The translations under genes were made by a program, and so were the position numbers. Under the pieces are notes generated by a model. That model made no database searches. It worked only from the letters and a program-made list of their open reading frames with translations, and was not told the origin of the DNA. A stretch of DNA of 64,000 nucleotides from Ignelater luminosus (Eukaryota > Arthropoda > Insecta > Coleoptera > Elateridae): assembly GCA_011009095.1 (NCBI GenBank), contig VTPC01005548.1, forward strand, positions 26,244 to 90,243, in the 5' to 3' direction. Shown here in pieces: positions 21,629-33,211 of this stretch. The stretch's first letter is position 1, and each line of letters begins with the position of its first letter.

Positions 21629-22938
21629 GTGAATTTTGGACGTCATCCTCTGACTATGTAAACGTGTGCTTGCTCATCGTGTGATACAAAACTTTTAAAT
21701 TTTATTGTCGGCTTCTTTTTTTTTAGGAACGTTTAACCTCTATGAATTAGTTACTTGTAGTTTGTTGGATTTCCTTGTAACCAATTTTTTCACTAAATGT
21801 TTCACTTTATTTATTTTATTTAATTTTTTTGCTTTATGATTTTTTTGGCGCTCTGAAAAAGCTTAGAGTTAATCTCTTTTTTTTTGAAAAAGTTTCACAA
21901 AACCATTTCATGAAAAATTCTCTAAATAAAATTAAGTTTTTTAATTTTTTTTAACAGTTTCTTTAAACAAGATTGCTTTTTGATCTATCTAAGATCTGAA
22001 TGTTGGTTTTAATTTCAATGATTTCATAAGTGATGGGTCACAAGGTATAAGAACAGTTTTGTGTTTTGAATTTTGTTTCAGGTTAGGAAGAAACAATTTT
22101 TTTCGGTCTGACATAGCTATATCAGCTGATTCTTCTATCTTCGAGTAAGTTCCTTATTTTTTTGCATCAGTTCTGACATTGTGTTCCCTGTCGCCTGGTT
22201 TTTATTTCAAATAATTTATTTAATGGTTTGAAAATTTCAAATTTACTAAATGCTTATAAACTTTAATAAGACTAAATAGAATTCTAAATTTTATTATGCT
22301 ATATTTTTTTTGACTAAATTATCATTCTAATAATTTTTAGATAGTATTAAATTACTAAATACTTAGCGCCCTTTCATTTGCTATTTTTTTTTATTTAGGC
22401 TTTGATTTTCTATTAGGTAGTATTTATCTCAAGCTACTAATTGATGACTATGTACTAAATAATTTGTAATAAGTTTTGATAATTTATTTGTGATATGATA
22501 TATGATCTTTTTGCACGACCGCCTGTAAAGTTGGCGCTTCACAACTAGTTGTCAATGTCGAAAGTTGACAATTATAAACATTTGCAACTAATTTCACGTA
22601 TCGATGTTATAATGGCCGTATCGATGTCGTAATGAAACCATTATGCGTTTCTATGATCTTGGTCAACTTCATTTTTTAATCTACCATCAAAAATATTGTA
22701 TGCAACTCGAATGTAAAGTGAAGTTTTTTGAATGAGTAGGAAGTTTATGGCACGAGGGATATGTGTAATATTCTTTTTAATTGACATGAATAGAGTTTCT
22801 TAAATTTAATGTGTTGTCTGGTTATTTGATCTGCCCCTCTCATTTGCCCACGGTCCAAGGCCCCGACTTGAGTCAGTTGGGCAGACTGGTCTTAAGTGGA
22901 AGTAGCTGTAACGCGAGGTTAAGTTGCAGCTAATATTA
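21629..22938. other. no gene recognised
   Basis: AT-rich with T-runs. A GC-richer patch near 22840-22900 lies just before the Tc1-like fragment and may be its decayed upstream part, but it gives no clear translation. Confidence 0.45.
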
Positions 22939-22940
22939 TA

Positions 22941-23051
22941 GTTCTTTTGTGGGCAGCAAAGTTACCTGATCTTTCACTCATTAGACATGTATGGAATAAG
23001 ATGAGCAAAAGCTCCGATTGTTTGAAACACCACATCGTAGGAATATATTGA
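22941..23051 (+). pseudogene. Tc1/mariner transposase C-terminal fragment
   Basis: Reads VLLWAAKLPDLSLIRHVWNK followed by MSKSSDCLKHHIVG and a stop at 23049-23051. It follows the W.A.SPDL.PIEHVW pattern at the third catalytic residue of Tc1 transposases, with Asp kept and the usual Glu changed to Arg. No upstream catalytic part could be read. Short, so moderate confidence. Confidence 0.45.
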
Positions 23052-23745
23052 GCATGGGTTTTTGAAATATTTATAAAATTTTAGTCATTTACTACTCTAC
23101 ATGTATTCAACTTATTATCAGAAATCATTTATTTTTTCTGACGTATACGGAATGTTGCATTCTGAATTATTTGGATTCAATCGAACTTCCATTATTTCCG
23201 CCTGCCGAAGAGTTGAGAGTTTCAAACATGCTTTGAATATAAATAAAAGCTTATCGACAACCAAGTGTAATATCGGTGGTAATTGCTGGAGCTTTCAAAG
23301 GATCATTGTAAAGAATTATTAGAAATTCAAAATTTAAATTCAGTCAAATGTATTCTTGACAGCAGTTGATAAATAACAAGTTTCGCATAAGGAGACATTC
23401 GTTACAGATTTTGCAGGCAAAGAAATTTAAAATAAGTAGCGATACTTTTCCTTTAACAAGCCTTTGTTGAATTGATAAAAAGATTTTACAGAGAACTGAG
23501 TCGACATTAAGCACCACTAGAGACCGCTCAAACCTGCATTTATTTAAGTCTTCGTAGATGTGACTAATAATGCTTGATTTGCAAGTGTGTGTAAAGTAAC
23601 TTCATTGTCTGAATTCTTCATCTAGACACGCCAATCATGAGCTGACAGATGCATTCTGCACATAAGAAGTTCGCATTTCCATGTTTATATTTTGAATTCT
23701 GGTTGTAGGTACTCTGTGAAAAGATGATCAAATCTATAGCCTATA
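23052..23745. other. no gene recognised
   Basis: A 73-codon plus-strand frame at 23101-23322 has no motif. Nothing else was seen. Confidence 0.5.
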
Positions 23746-23746
23746 A

Positions 23747-24196
23747 TACTCTGACGATGACACGACATGTTGTCCACTGCTTCTTCACTCTAATTATTGG
23801 TTAGAACAAATATGTTTGTATTTTGGCGCAGATAAAATTACAAATCCGGTTCCTCGGGTAACTGGACTTTTTGTTAGACTAAGCGCATTGAGTCTTGGTA
23901 ATGTGCTAAGAGGCCCTAAAGTTAAAAACTTTGAAATTGAAGCATATGCTCCCAAAGAAACAGCCGACACAGGAAGCGTATGTTTTAGTAATCTAAATAT
24001 TCTCTCTGATAGTATGGACTTAAATCAAATAAAATCTACAGTAATACGCATTGGAACACACTTCGATTTTTCAGAACAACTACTGCCATTAGGAAGACGT
24101 GTATTAATCCCAGAAAACTGTATATTCTACTGTATGTTACCTGGTGTTTTAAGATTTAAGTACGATAGAAAGTTGTTAAAGGCGAATAATTTTTAA
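23747..24196 (+). CDS. long open reading frame, unknown; possible exon
   Basis: About 149 stop-free codons in one frame, ending at TAA 24194-24196. There is no early ATG: the frame enters through ...NYWLEQICLYFGADKITNP. It contains VTGLFVRLSALSLGN, KNFEIEAYAPKETADT and LPLGRRVLIPENCIF. In sequence this AT-rich an open run of this length is unlikely by chance. The lack of a start suggests an internal or terminal exon, or a relic of a transposon or viral gene. A possible acceptor, TTATTGGTTAG, lies just upstream at about 23794-23804. I do not recognise the family. The minus-strand frame at 24202-24408 nearby has no motif. Confidence 0.35.
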   Translation, partial: YSDDDTTCCPLLLHSNYWLEQICLYFGADKITNPVPRVTGLFVRLSALSLGNVLRGPKVKNFEIEAYAPKETADTGSVCFSNLNILSDSMDLNQIKSTVIRIGTHFDFSEQLLPLGRRVLIPENCIFYCMLPGVLRFKYDRKLLKANNF

Positions 24197-26665
24197 CCAT
24201 CTCAGCTTTTAAAAGTTTCATCAATAACCAACAAAATAAAAAGCATATTGTAATTTGTACTTCCACCTAATGTTAGCAGTTCCAACGAACGTCTGTAAAA
24301 TGCGCTGCAAAATTTTACTCTAGGGGTGCTATATAAAGTTTTATTACTTCTTTCGTGAGAAATATTTACTATCATCATTCTGTTAAAGGTGTTAAATAAC
24401 GCAAGCAAATTTAAACCAGTTTATGGGTACACATCAAAAATTTTAGTTTATTTCGAATTATGATCGCATTGTATAATTGAATTACTTAATCATTAATTTG
24501 ACAATACTACAAGAATTTGTACCCCAAATTAATTACTAAACCTAACCTATAACCTAACTTAAATAGATTACGTTTGTAACTATTGATTTTTACAGCACAT
24601 AGGTACTTGCTAACTGTAGTAGGTGTTTATTGTCAACACGTCTTAAATAATTACTTACTTAATGGAATTTTTCTTTTACATCTATACAACATGAATAGTA
24701 TTTGAACCATCAAATCCTTACAAGATGCCAAATACTTTTAACGTCCTCGATGACTTTCCTTTGCTAAAACGAAATCTTTTGTTAAAAAGAAATCGTTTGC
24801 TTCCTACTTAATTTGAATGTTTGATGTATTGAATAGTAACCAACAGACTGATGCGACTTCAGAAATAATTCGTTTGATTTTTCTGTCATTTTGAAACCCT
24901 ATATAGATGCGATTTCCGATCATATTTCCTAATTACTAGTGGAACTGTTTTTATGGTTTTAATTGAACTTGGTTTATTCTGTAGAATAACGTTTATATAT
25001 ACGTATAGGTTTCACTCACATAAATAATCTAAATGAAATAAAAGAACTTTTTGGACAACTCTTTTTCATCAAGAAACTACTTTATCCTAAAGTGGATAAT
25101 AATTAAAGAACATAAATAAATTATTTTAAATACGTTTTAACATTTTCAAGCCATTTCTTTGTGAATTGTTAGTTGCAATTCTGTCAAACTCGAATTAAAA
25201 GAAATTACTGGTTTAAAACTATAAAGCTTTTATGGCACAGCATTGCAGATACTTTAAAAGCCAAATGGTTCGGAAACAAATTTATTGTTAACTTGTGTTC
25301 TGCTATAGGACAATACATTTTAACTTATGTTTGTTTAAAATATTGCACTAGCTAACCGAAAATTGGAAGCCTTACAATTTCCAAGGAAACTCAATACGAC
25401 TTGATATACTATGTTTGCTAAATTTTTCACGTTAGGCCTGTCAATTAAGTCGTATTTAGAATTAAATCAAGTTTAATTAAATCAAACCATGTTAACCGCA
25501 GCCACGAAAACCATTTACAGTCTTGTTCAATTTACCGCAATCAGATGCTGTGGTTAAGAACAGTTCCTGCAGTTATATAATGTACTAATGATAAAAGCAA
25601 CAATAAGTATAAAACAGTATTTAATTGAAATTCGCTTGTATATAATTTTTTAAGGATGTTTGAATTGACGTCATTCCGTTATATGTTAATATTATTGGTT
25701 TTAACAAAACGCTTTTACTTTCCCTGTTACAGCTTTTTGGGAAAGGTATAAATTATTCATCAAGTTCTACCAAGTTTGTTTGTAAAGTACATATAACGAA
25801 ATACAGATTTAAACCGCGTATATTATTATATAAGTAAATAATAATATCAATTCGCTCGTTTTAATTTTCTTCATTTCATTCTTTAAATGTTATTAAACTA
25901 AAAATTTACATATAAACTGTCTCTCCTACGCAACAACTTGTGTGAACTTTCTTTTGAAAAAATAGATAATGTTGTGAGAAGAAAAATAGATTTTAACTTG
26001 CTTTTCAGGTATTTTAACAAAGAGAACTTTTTAGAAACTTTATACAACTACGTACTTTCGGAGCTGCTTTAAGGTAGTCATTTTTTACAATCAATAAATA
26101 ACAATGGCTATTCCTTCTACACGGATTCACAGAAGAGAGTTTTACAAAATAAAAATTGTTTATAAAGAACGTTTGCAATCAATAAGCAATGTTTTCTAAA
26201 TACTACATATTGGTTCAAGACTTGGCTCTTTCTAAGAAGAAATGAAGGTCATACCCTTAATAAGTATTTACAAGAGAAGTGGCAATGGTGAGTGAAAATT
26301 TTTAATGGCTACGCAGCTTTGCAGTTATTTCAAAAGCAACTACAAATTGTCTTGGCTACAGGAATCAGAGTGAATTTGAAAAACTGACAAAAGATATATC
26401 CGTATGTAAAATTGTACCTTTTATTACATCGATGCTCGACCTTGGTTTTGTGACTAAATCGAACTTGTGGAAATAACTAAAATACAAGCAGTTAAAACTG
26501 TATTGGACTAAAGCTTCTCTTATGATCTGTTCATGTATTTTTCCATTGTTTGTTTACACTTCTCTTTAAATTACGTTGATAAATAAATATCCTTTGATGC
26601 TAACACATATTGCACTCAATTTTGACATTTTTTCATATTGGTTAGGGAAAGGAAGTTTCCTTTGA
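24197..26665. other. no gene recognised
   Basis: AT-rich. A short CCTAA-rich patch at about 24537-24560 resembles degenerate insect telomere repeat but is only a few units long. A 60-codon frame at 25173-25355 has no motif. Confidence 0.5.
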
Positions 26666-26667
26666 GT

Positions 26668-26700
26668 CCATTAGGCTGTTCAATAAGAAAGTTGTACACG
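26668..26700. mobile_element. possible mariner terminal inverted repeat (one end)
   Basis: TTAGGCTGTTCAATAAG preceded by CA, followed by AAAGTTGTAC. This is very like the outer ends of mariner elements (TTAGG.TG..CAATAAG). No matching opposite end or transposase was found nearby, so it may be a solo relic. Confidence 0.3.
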
Positions 26701-27118
26701 AGCAACCAAAACCAATCCCAACATATTATTGTAAATCATATTTTTGGGGTTTACCTCTACACTGACCTTGAAAGTAGAAGAAGATCTGACTAAGTAAATA
26801 AGTAAGTATATTACTGTATTTGGATGTACCGTAGGGTAATCAAGTTCCCTTTTGATAACGTCAATAATCGTTGCAAAATTTCAGCTTTCTATGACGTCAT
26901 CTTCTGCTGCCAGTTTGTATCCAAAATTTAAGTTAATTCCTTCTTAAATACAGTACTAGTTGTATAAGGTAAATCTTGCAGCTCTTCAATTGTTTCCTTT
27001 ATGAAAACAACCTAGAACTCACCACCATTGAGTTCCATCCGTCTATCAACAACCATCCCCCCCCCCCCAAAAAAACCACTAACATCGACCATTTTAGTTT
27101 TTCAACTCCTTAATATAT
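26701..27118. other. spacer with poly-C/poly-A tract, no gene recognised
   Basis: Contains a 12-C run at 27057-27068 followed by 7 A, just beyond the end of the family B pseudogene. Nothing else is supportable. Confidence 0.5.
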
Positions 27119-28345
27119 TGCTTTCTTGTCTCGAATATTGGTAAAGTTGCCCTCAAAGCAATTCTATTTCTACTGAACCCATCTCTTGCATGATTACCAC
27201 ACACTGCCGCCGATGCTTCAGTTACTAATTTGACACAACGCTCTACGGTTTTAATATTTCTATTTCTGCTGGAACATCCGATACAATTTCTTTAAGCTCA
27301 TTGTCAGAAATACAGAAATGTTATTAGAGGTGGTTCGGTGATAATAAAAGTTTTATTTTTATAATTCCAGTTGATTAAATGTATGTAGTTGTCTGCTTCA
27401 AAATTTAATTTAGGAATAAGAAACTGAATGTTTCGAACACTTGAACCTGCTTTTTTAATCTACACTTCAGTATTCTTCGAAGCCTTAACTCTCCTACGTG
27501 TTTGCTGGTATTGGACAGCATTGCTAACAAAATATTTTCTGGGTGACTAAAATATCCGTTTTTTGCAACACTGGATCTATAACTTTTTTAATTTCTTCAA
27601 GTAAAAATCGATAATTTATTATTATATCAAAAAAGTGGAGGCTACCATAGCGACAAGAAGACCGAGTCTTAAACTTTTCAGGTTTTGTGATGGGTTTTTT
27701 GTGGCTACATATAATCTTAAAGTGCGGTTAGCCGTCATTAACCATCTTGAATGGCTCATTTTTCCTGGATCTTTGTGAGTTAGACCTGAGGCAATATTGC
27801 CTGTTGAAATTGCGACACAAATTTAGTTTAAATATTTTTGGTTTGTGCTAAGTTCTTGTACTTGCAATAGCGGTAATGTGACGTCTATTTTCTGAAAATT
27901 ATAAACAAGCAACTTTTCACAATTTTCTAGCTGTTTTCCAATTTCTTCAGAAAAAGCTTTTGGGCCTCTTGTTTTCCATCCAAAAACTGCAATAAATAAC
28001 ACAAAGGCAATTCATTAGTATGTAACAAACAAGCAAGCTATTGTAAAGAATGTCCCATAGAATCTTCTAACCCCTTTATAACCCAATTTTTAGTTCCAAT
28101 GTTGACCGCTGTGCCATCACATCCAATTGACTGTAACTTAGAAATACTGGCGTTATGTGGTAAAGAATTTAATAGATTTCCTAATTTCTAACGAAGTTCC
28201 TGACTTAGGAGTAACATGTCCAAGATACAAAAAACCTGGTTCAGAAACAAGCACAACTACTCTTCAGTAATTGTTTTTCTCTTACTTCCTTCTTCTTCAG
28301 TAATTTGTATTAATGTTCTGTCCTTCCTCCTATCCAAAGTATGTA
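27119..28345 (-). pseudogene. uncharacterised family B protein, decayed, nearly full length
   Basis: Read 28345 to 27119. LDRRKDRTLIQITEEE and KRKTITEE are followed by a long piece with SIGCDGTAVNIGTKNWVIKG and LLHTNELPL. Next come ISTGNIASGLTHKDPGKM and HSRWLMTANRTLRLYVAT, then EEIKKVIDPVLQKTD, HPENILLAMLSNTSKHVGEL, KLNFEADNYIHLINW and TVERCVKLVTEASAAVC. It needs several frame changes and has internal stops. The order and wording match, from memory, a widespread family of uncharacterized arthropod proteins that also occurs in other invertebrates. The conserved GCDGT..N, HSRW and ERC/HARD blocks suggest an RNase H-like transposase-type fold, but that is inference. No flanking repeats were found. 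The 92-codon plus-strand frame at 28216-28494 is its antisense shadow. Confidence 0.8.
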
Positions 28346-28830
28346 CCATCTACTTGAAATGGCTCTTTCTGTATTTCTTTTCTGAGATTATTATTGTAAA
28401 AATAACACACAACCAGTACGATGCCATTAGAAGTACTGAAATCAAATTCACAATAGAAGTAGGTACAGGAGCAGAAGGTGGTGATGACCGGTAAGCGGCG
28501 GGCGCCAAGCAAGAAGCCGTTCGTCTGGCTCCTTGCATATTCACAAGATAAAAGCAATATGAAATTAGACACCTAAGATAACTATGGCCGTGAGAGGTAG
28601 TCAGGTTTTATAGAATTACCGATGCCTAGAAGAATTTAAATTTAACATTGAATATCAACAACAGTCAGACTTGAGGGTAAATTAGACAAAGTGATGTAAT
28701 ACTTGCGGTGAAACTGGCAGCAGAAGATAAAATCCGATTAGGCCGATATTTTGCACGTTACACATACTATAGAAAAGGCAACATTTTCGCATACAGATGT
28801 TCCCAATTTTGAAAAAAAATTTTTCGATTC
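28346..28830. other. upstream part of family B, unreadable
   Basis: Minus-strand frames of 64-80 codons lie at 28330-28572 and probably cover the decayed N-terminus of family B, but none gives a convincing match. The patch at 28485-28510 is GC-rich. The rest is AT-rich spacer. Confidence 0.35.
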
Positions 28831-28839
28831 ACCCTAATG

Positions 28840-29165
28840 TACAGTGTGGTCCAACTTCGATGGGATTAAATGGGTAACTTTCTTATTAGAGCAAATAAAT
28901 GAAAACGGCTGAGGTACTTTTGACCACTTTTTTCATGATTATTCCATTACCGTTGCCAGAAATAGGGTGCCATTTTTTGTTTTTTCTCTAGAGAGAAAAA
29001 GTGAAAATGGCCGATTTTTTCAATTTGCTGTAACTCCTTTATTTTCGAAGCTAGAGCAAAATCATTTTAGCATTGTTCAGGCACTTTTTAACGTAGAATT
29101 TAATAACGTCGGTCGTTTTTTTCTAGTCCTATAACTCAAAGTTGAATTTTTAAGTAGATTCAATT
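28840..29165. repeat. probable dispersed repeat with 20-bp perfect palindrome
   Basis: Sequence of low-complexity style ('gaaaatggccgattttttcaatttgctgtaactcc') typical of arthropod interspersed repeats. It contains a perfect 20-bp palindrome at 28981-29000, TTTTTCTCTAGAGAGAAAAA. No second copy was found within the window, so its repeat status is an inference from style. Confidence 0.4.
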
Positions 29166-30010
29166 AGAAGCTTCTTGTGACATTTTGCTTTACTTCTCGG
29201 AGGAACTATCACGTTCTTTCTGTTTTAACGAAAACTTCAGATTTACAAAAATATATCCCCAAATCAAAATTTCCAATATTCACTATTATTTATTCACTTT
29301 CGGTTTATCAAGAAGACAATAAATTGTTTTAACCTTAATTGCACCATGATCTTTTCTTTTCTCTATTATATTTTCTTATATCTAATAGTTTAGAGATTAA
29401 AACACGAAAGTGATATCATTTAGGAACTATCTAGCTAATTCGCATTTATTTGACTTTATAAATTATATTTATTTGAAATAAATCAGCTGTGTGTTATGCA
29501 TCACTTGAAATGAAATAGTTCTTTATAAAGAAAAAAACCTTGAAAAGAAAAAACAGAATTTTCCTTACAAAAAAGAGACAAAACGGCTTTGCTTCCTGTC
29601 ACTGCATGTTGTAACAAACTTACTGTAACCTAATTTGGTCTCCTCTATAATCTTCGGTGTTTTTGTTTGTTTCTTATACTATACCAGATTATTTTATTTA
29701 TGTTTCACTCTTTCTACAATGAAAATGTAAGAAAACTTAAGTAGATAGTAAATTATTTCGAGTTTATTCATTTAACGACAGCAAGAATAATTTACAAATT
29801 AAATTTTTGTTCTCTAAGACTATACTTTTCAAAGTTGATTTAAAGAGTCAATAAAAAACAGTTTCTTAAAAGTTCTACTTGAAGTACATTCAGTATTGCT
29901 TGGTTTGACAAATATGGAGACGTCAGTGTTGTAACAAGTGTTAGCAAATAAAACCCCTACATATCTATTTTTTAATTTTTATTTATGTTACTATAGATCT
30001 GTGATAACAT
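29166..30010. other. no gene recognised
   Basis: AT-rich spacer with no motif or repeat seen. Confidence 0.5.
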
Positions 30011-30280
30011 TTTATGTCACTAGAAGGTAATGCCTTAATTGAAGAAATCTTCATTCTGTCATATTCTTTTGCTGGGGCAAAAGAAATTTATGGTACAATA
30101 GAAAATATTTTTATAATGACGTCCGGTAGAAATATGCAAGCCGTGCGTAGAAAATGCAACTGGAAAAGCTACAACCTTTCCTTTGTCATGAGCTAGAAAA
30201 CTACAGTAAGGATGCTGAACTTCTTTAATCACAGAACTCAAAATAGAAGAATTATGCCCAATTAAGCAGTATGTCTGATA

Positions 30281-30515
30281 AATAAATCTTCTTAGATCTT
30301 GAAGTATCTGAAGAACAGAAATCTGAGATCTCACAAAAACTCATGACTGCACTGGAAACAGTGAAAGCTCATATGGAATCTAAAACTTTTAATTTTAACT
30401 ACAGAACGACAGACCTTATTAAGGAATGTGAACGTTTACAGAAATCTAAGATCTTGCAAAAACTCGGCTTATGACTGCATTGCAAACAGTAAAAGCTCAT
30501 AAGGAATCTAAAACT
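30281..30515 (+). repeat. tandem duplication (about 78 bp, 123 bp apart) with an open frame
   Basis: 30315-30390 and 30438-30515 are related copies. Both hold ACAGAAATCT.AGATCT, CAAAAACTC, ATGACTGCA and AAAGCTCATA.GGAATC. On the plus strand the first copy and spacer form one open frame of about 60 codons (DLEVSEEQKSEISQKLMTAL followed by ETVKAHMESKTFNFNYRTTD). It is rich in Glu/Lys, as in a helical protein. It has no start codon and was not recognised. The second copy carries a stop. Confidence 0.5.
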
Positions 30516-30519
30516 TTCA

Positions 30520-32720
30520 AGTATTCTTAGATTTGAGTTTTACAAAAACCTAAATGTGTGCAAGAATTTAAAACTTAAGGGCACCCTAAGAGATCTAAGT
30601 ACCTACAAGAATTCGACAACTAACAAAAAAGTGCAAATCTCAAAAAATGTTCAAGATTCTGTGGCATTTAGATAATAATCTGTCTTGAGTCTTAATGGAA
30701 TTTGGAATTTAGCTCCCATGGGTGTAAGCGAATTTTCTCATTTGCCCAAAACAAAGAAAAATCTATTTACTAATAGTTCTAGCTTGTAATGTAGACGACA
30801 GTTTCTCTCCATAAACTGCAAGCTAATAGCAACGAGCAACACTAGACTAAAATCTTGAGGAAGGGTAATGAGCAGATGAGTAGATGATTTAAAAATTCAT
30901 ATCTAGGGCAAGGAATGTAAAATAATAACGTGGGGCCCACTTAATGTCGTCAAATTTTAAATATTGTGTACAATACCTAAGGTATTACTGTATCACATTA
31001 TATGGTTTGCTTACAAGTAGCTGATCGCTTTACCGAAAGGACTTCAAAAATGGCAATAGAATAGAAACAGTATGGCATTCAATCTAAACTTTGCAAATTT
31101 ATTTCTGCACATAACTAAACAGAAGAAACCAGTCAAAGCAACCCTTTAACCTGTACAATCATAAGTTGTGCAGTCAAAACAATTGCAAGATAAATAAATA
31201 AATAAATATAGAAAGACTATTCCGATTGATGGAATGCATTGACCACACTTAAAATAGACAGTCGGGGCTAATGACTTGCTACTAGATAGACATATTTTTT
31301 AAGAAGATCAAACTACCGGGTCAACCATTATCTCATTATGAACAAAAGTAAACACCTTTAAGGATAAAGATAGTGGCTTCTTCCTAGAATAACGAAATGT
31401 CTTTTAGCAAAAAAGAGAATATTAGAGAGAAGGAAGAGTATTGACATACGTACTATTGTAAGGCGCAAACGAACTAAAGTGATTCATGAGTCATAAAAAA
31501 CGTAGAAGCCAGAAAATCTGCTCTTCATAATAGCTTTTGGTTAGTAATATTAAGCCAATGAATAACGAATAAAATAAGGTTCCAAAAAGACTGCAGCAAC
31601 TAAATATGCGAAGGAGCAAAGCAAGATAACATTAAAATGTAAATGAGAAAATAGAAAGAAACTCTTTTAATTTTAGTTAGTAATTTTAGACTGTGTTTAG
31701 AATAGAATGGAAAATATACATTAACAGAAATTCTTTGTTAAAACTAAAACTAATGAAAAAATATTCACAAGAAAGTCAAATTAGATGACTTCAACAAACG
31801 ACTGCCTTATTTGTTTTAAAGCTTGATATTAAATAGATAAAGTGCCGCATATCATAGTTAGCAAACAAACTAATTAACTTGGAAAATCTATTCTTATTAA
31901 ACCAGTAAACTAACATTCAAAGACTATTTATAATACTTATCAATAATTTACGTATAATTTGATACGGTAAACTAACAAATAGATAGGTAAATAAATAGAC
32001 ACTTTTACACCTTTGTGCAATTCTAGCAAAACAAAGGAACTGATAGTAAACATTTTCTTAAAGTAAAAAATATTTTATTAGTAGGGACAACGGTCCACAC
32101 TGCTGACCCGGTTCTCCTGATTGTAAACTCTAAACTACGGATTTTATTGCCCGAAGGTGTGAAAGTAGAGGGCAAAATAAAACGTCAAATAGGCCTTCTG
32201 CCGTAACCGATAAAAAATGACGTTCGTGGGCTTTCAGGTTTCAGTTTTGACGAATATAAATAGCAAATCTTTTTTAAAACCACTTTAACTTAATTTCGAT
32301 GTTTCTACCAAAATAACATATCGATCAGACCTTGCCCTTCTCTATTCACAATAATGATTTCAATTACATTTCAATTCCGTACATTATAAAAACCATAATT
32401 ATTAAAGCAAAATATCATAATACATTTAGATTTACAAAGATCAAAAACAAGAGAAGGAAGAGGAAAACAAGTATAAAGATAATAATAGTATTCCCAATAG
32501 ATTAATTCTAATCCAACCTTCTTGTTCAAGCATAAAGGAGAAAACAGTCAATGTTTAAGAAACAGTTCGGCAAATGTTTGTTCTAATGAAGGTTTTAAAG
32601 TAAACATTTACCGTTCCATACTTTTTTTCACTAGGATGGAACATTATAATTAATAATAATATCAAAATTGCAGATTTATTTATTAATTATACTCATTTCG
32701 TATTCTAACGTACTACATGC
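30520..32720. other. no gene recognised; one GC-richer patch
   Basis: Mostly AT-rich spacer. 32080-32250 is GC-richer and open on both strands for about 50 codons (minus: FILPSTFTPSGNKIRSLEF, then IRRTGSAVWTVVPTNKIFF). It lies downstream of, and on the same strand as, the decayed gene at 32724-33211, so it could belong to the same element, but the direction cannot be decided. Confidence 0.4.
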
Positions 32721-32723
32721 AAA

Positions 32724-33211
32724 TTAAACTGACTCTGCGAAAAATTCTCCCTCAATAGACTCGTCTAAATCCGGAATAATAAAATTGGTTATGAGAACTA
32801 ATACAGAGAATGGTTCTCAAGGAAGACCGTCAAAATAGCCGCACTAAATCTTCAAAAGCTCGCACGGTATCACGAGCACGTTGAAGCTCTCCCTCTTGGG
32901 TAAAACGCGCAATGATCGATATAACCAGGTATAGCAGCATAGCACGAGTTTTCCTCCCTTCCGGGTAAATTTTCTACACGGCTTAAAATCCCCTACCGTT
33001 TAAGTTGACGTATAATCATAGAAAGGAAAAAATTGTCGCGCGAACTCGGGTAGCGGTGATCTAATATTGAAGAATAAATTTCCTGAACAGAACTTAAAAA
33101 TTCATTACGTAAGCTAAGGCAATGACTAGAGTTATCAAAGAAAGAATTAAATGTGAAACGTTTGACACTGACGTATTTGTGTAGGAAAAGCGAAATTCTA
33201 CTTCTACAAGA
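32724..33211 (-). pseudogene. decayed protein-coding gene, family unknown
   Basis: Three consecutive minus-strand open pieces tile about 160 codons. Piece 1 (33211-32993) contains KYVSVKRFTFNSFFDNSSHC and SVQEIYSSILDHRYPSSRDN. Piece 2 (32973-32833) contains IYPEGRKTRAMLLYLVISII followed by ARFTQEGELQRARDTVRAFE. Piece 3 (32816-32724) ends ITNFIIPDLDESIEGEFFAE, SV, stop. Each piece is strongly protein-like and the order is colinear, so two frameshifts in one gene explain them. GC content is higher than in the surroundings. The helical, Arg-rich middle and acidic C-terminus match no family that I can name. A transposon-encoded or old integrated viral gene is possible; this is speculation. Confidence 0.45.

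Noticed and set aside
24537-24560. Interstitial telomere repeat (CCTAA)n
   Set aside because: Only a few imperfect units; too short to support.
28216-28494. 92-codon plus-strand frame with membrane-like segment
   Set aside because: Overlaps the minus-strand family B pseudogene and has no motif.
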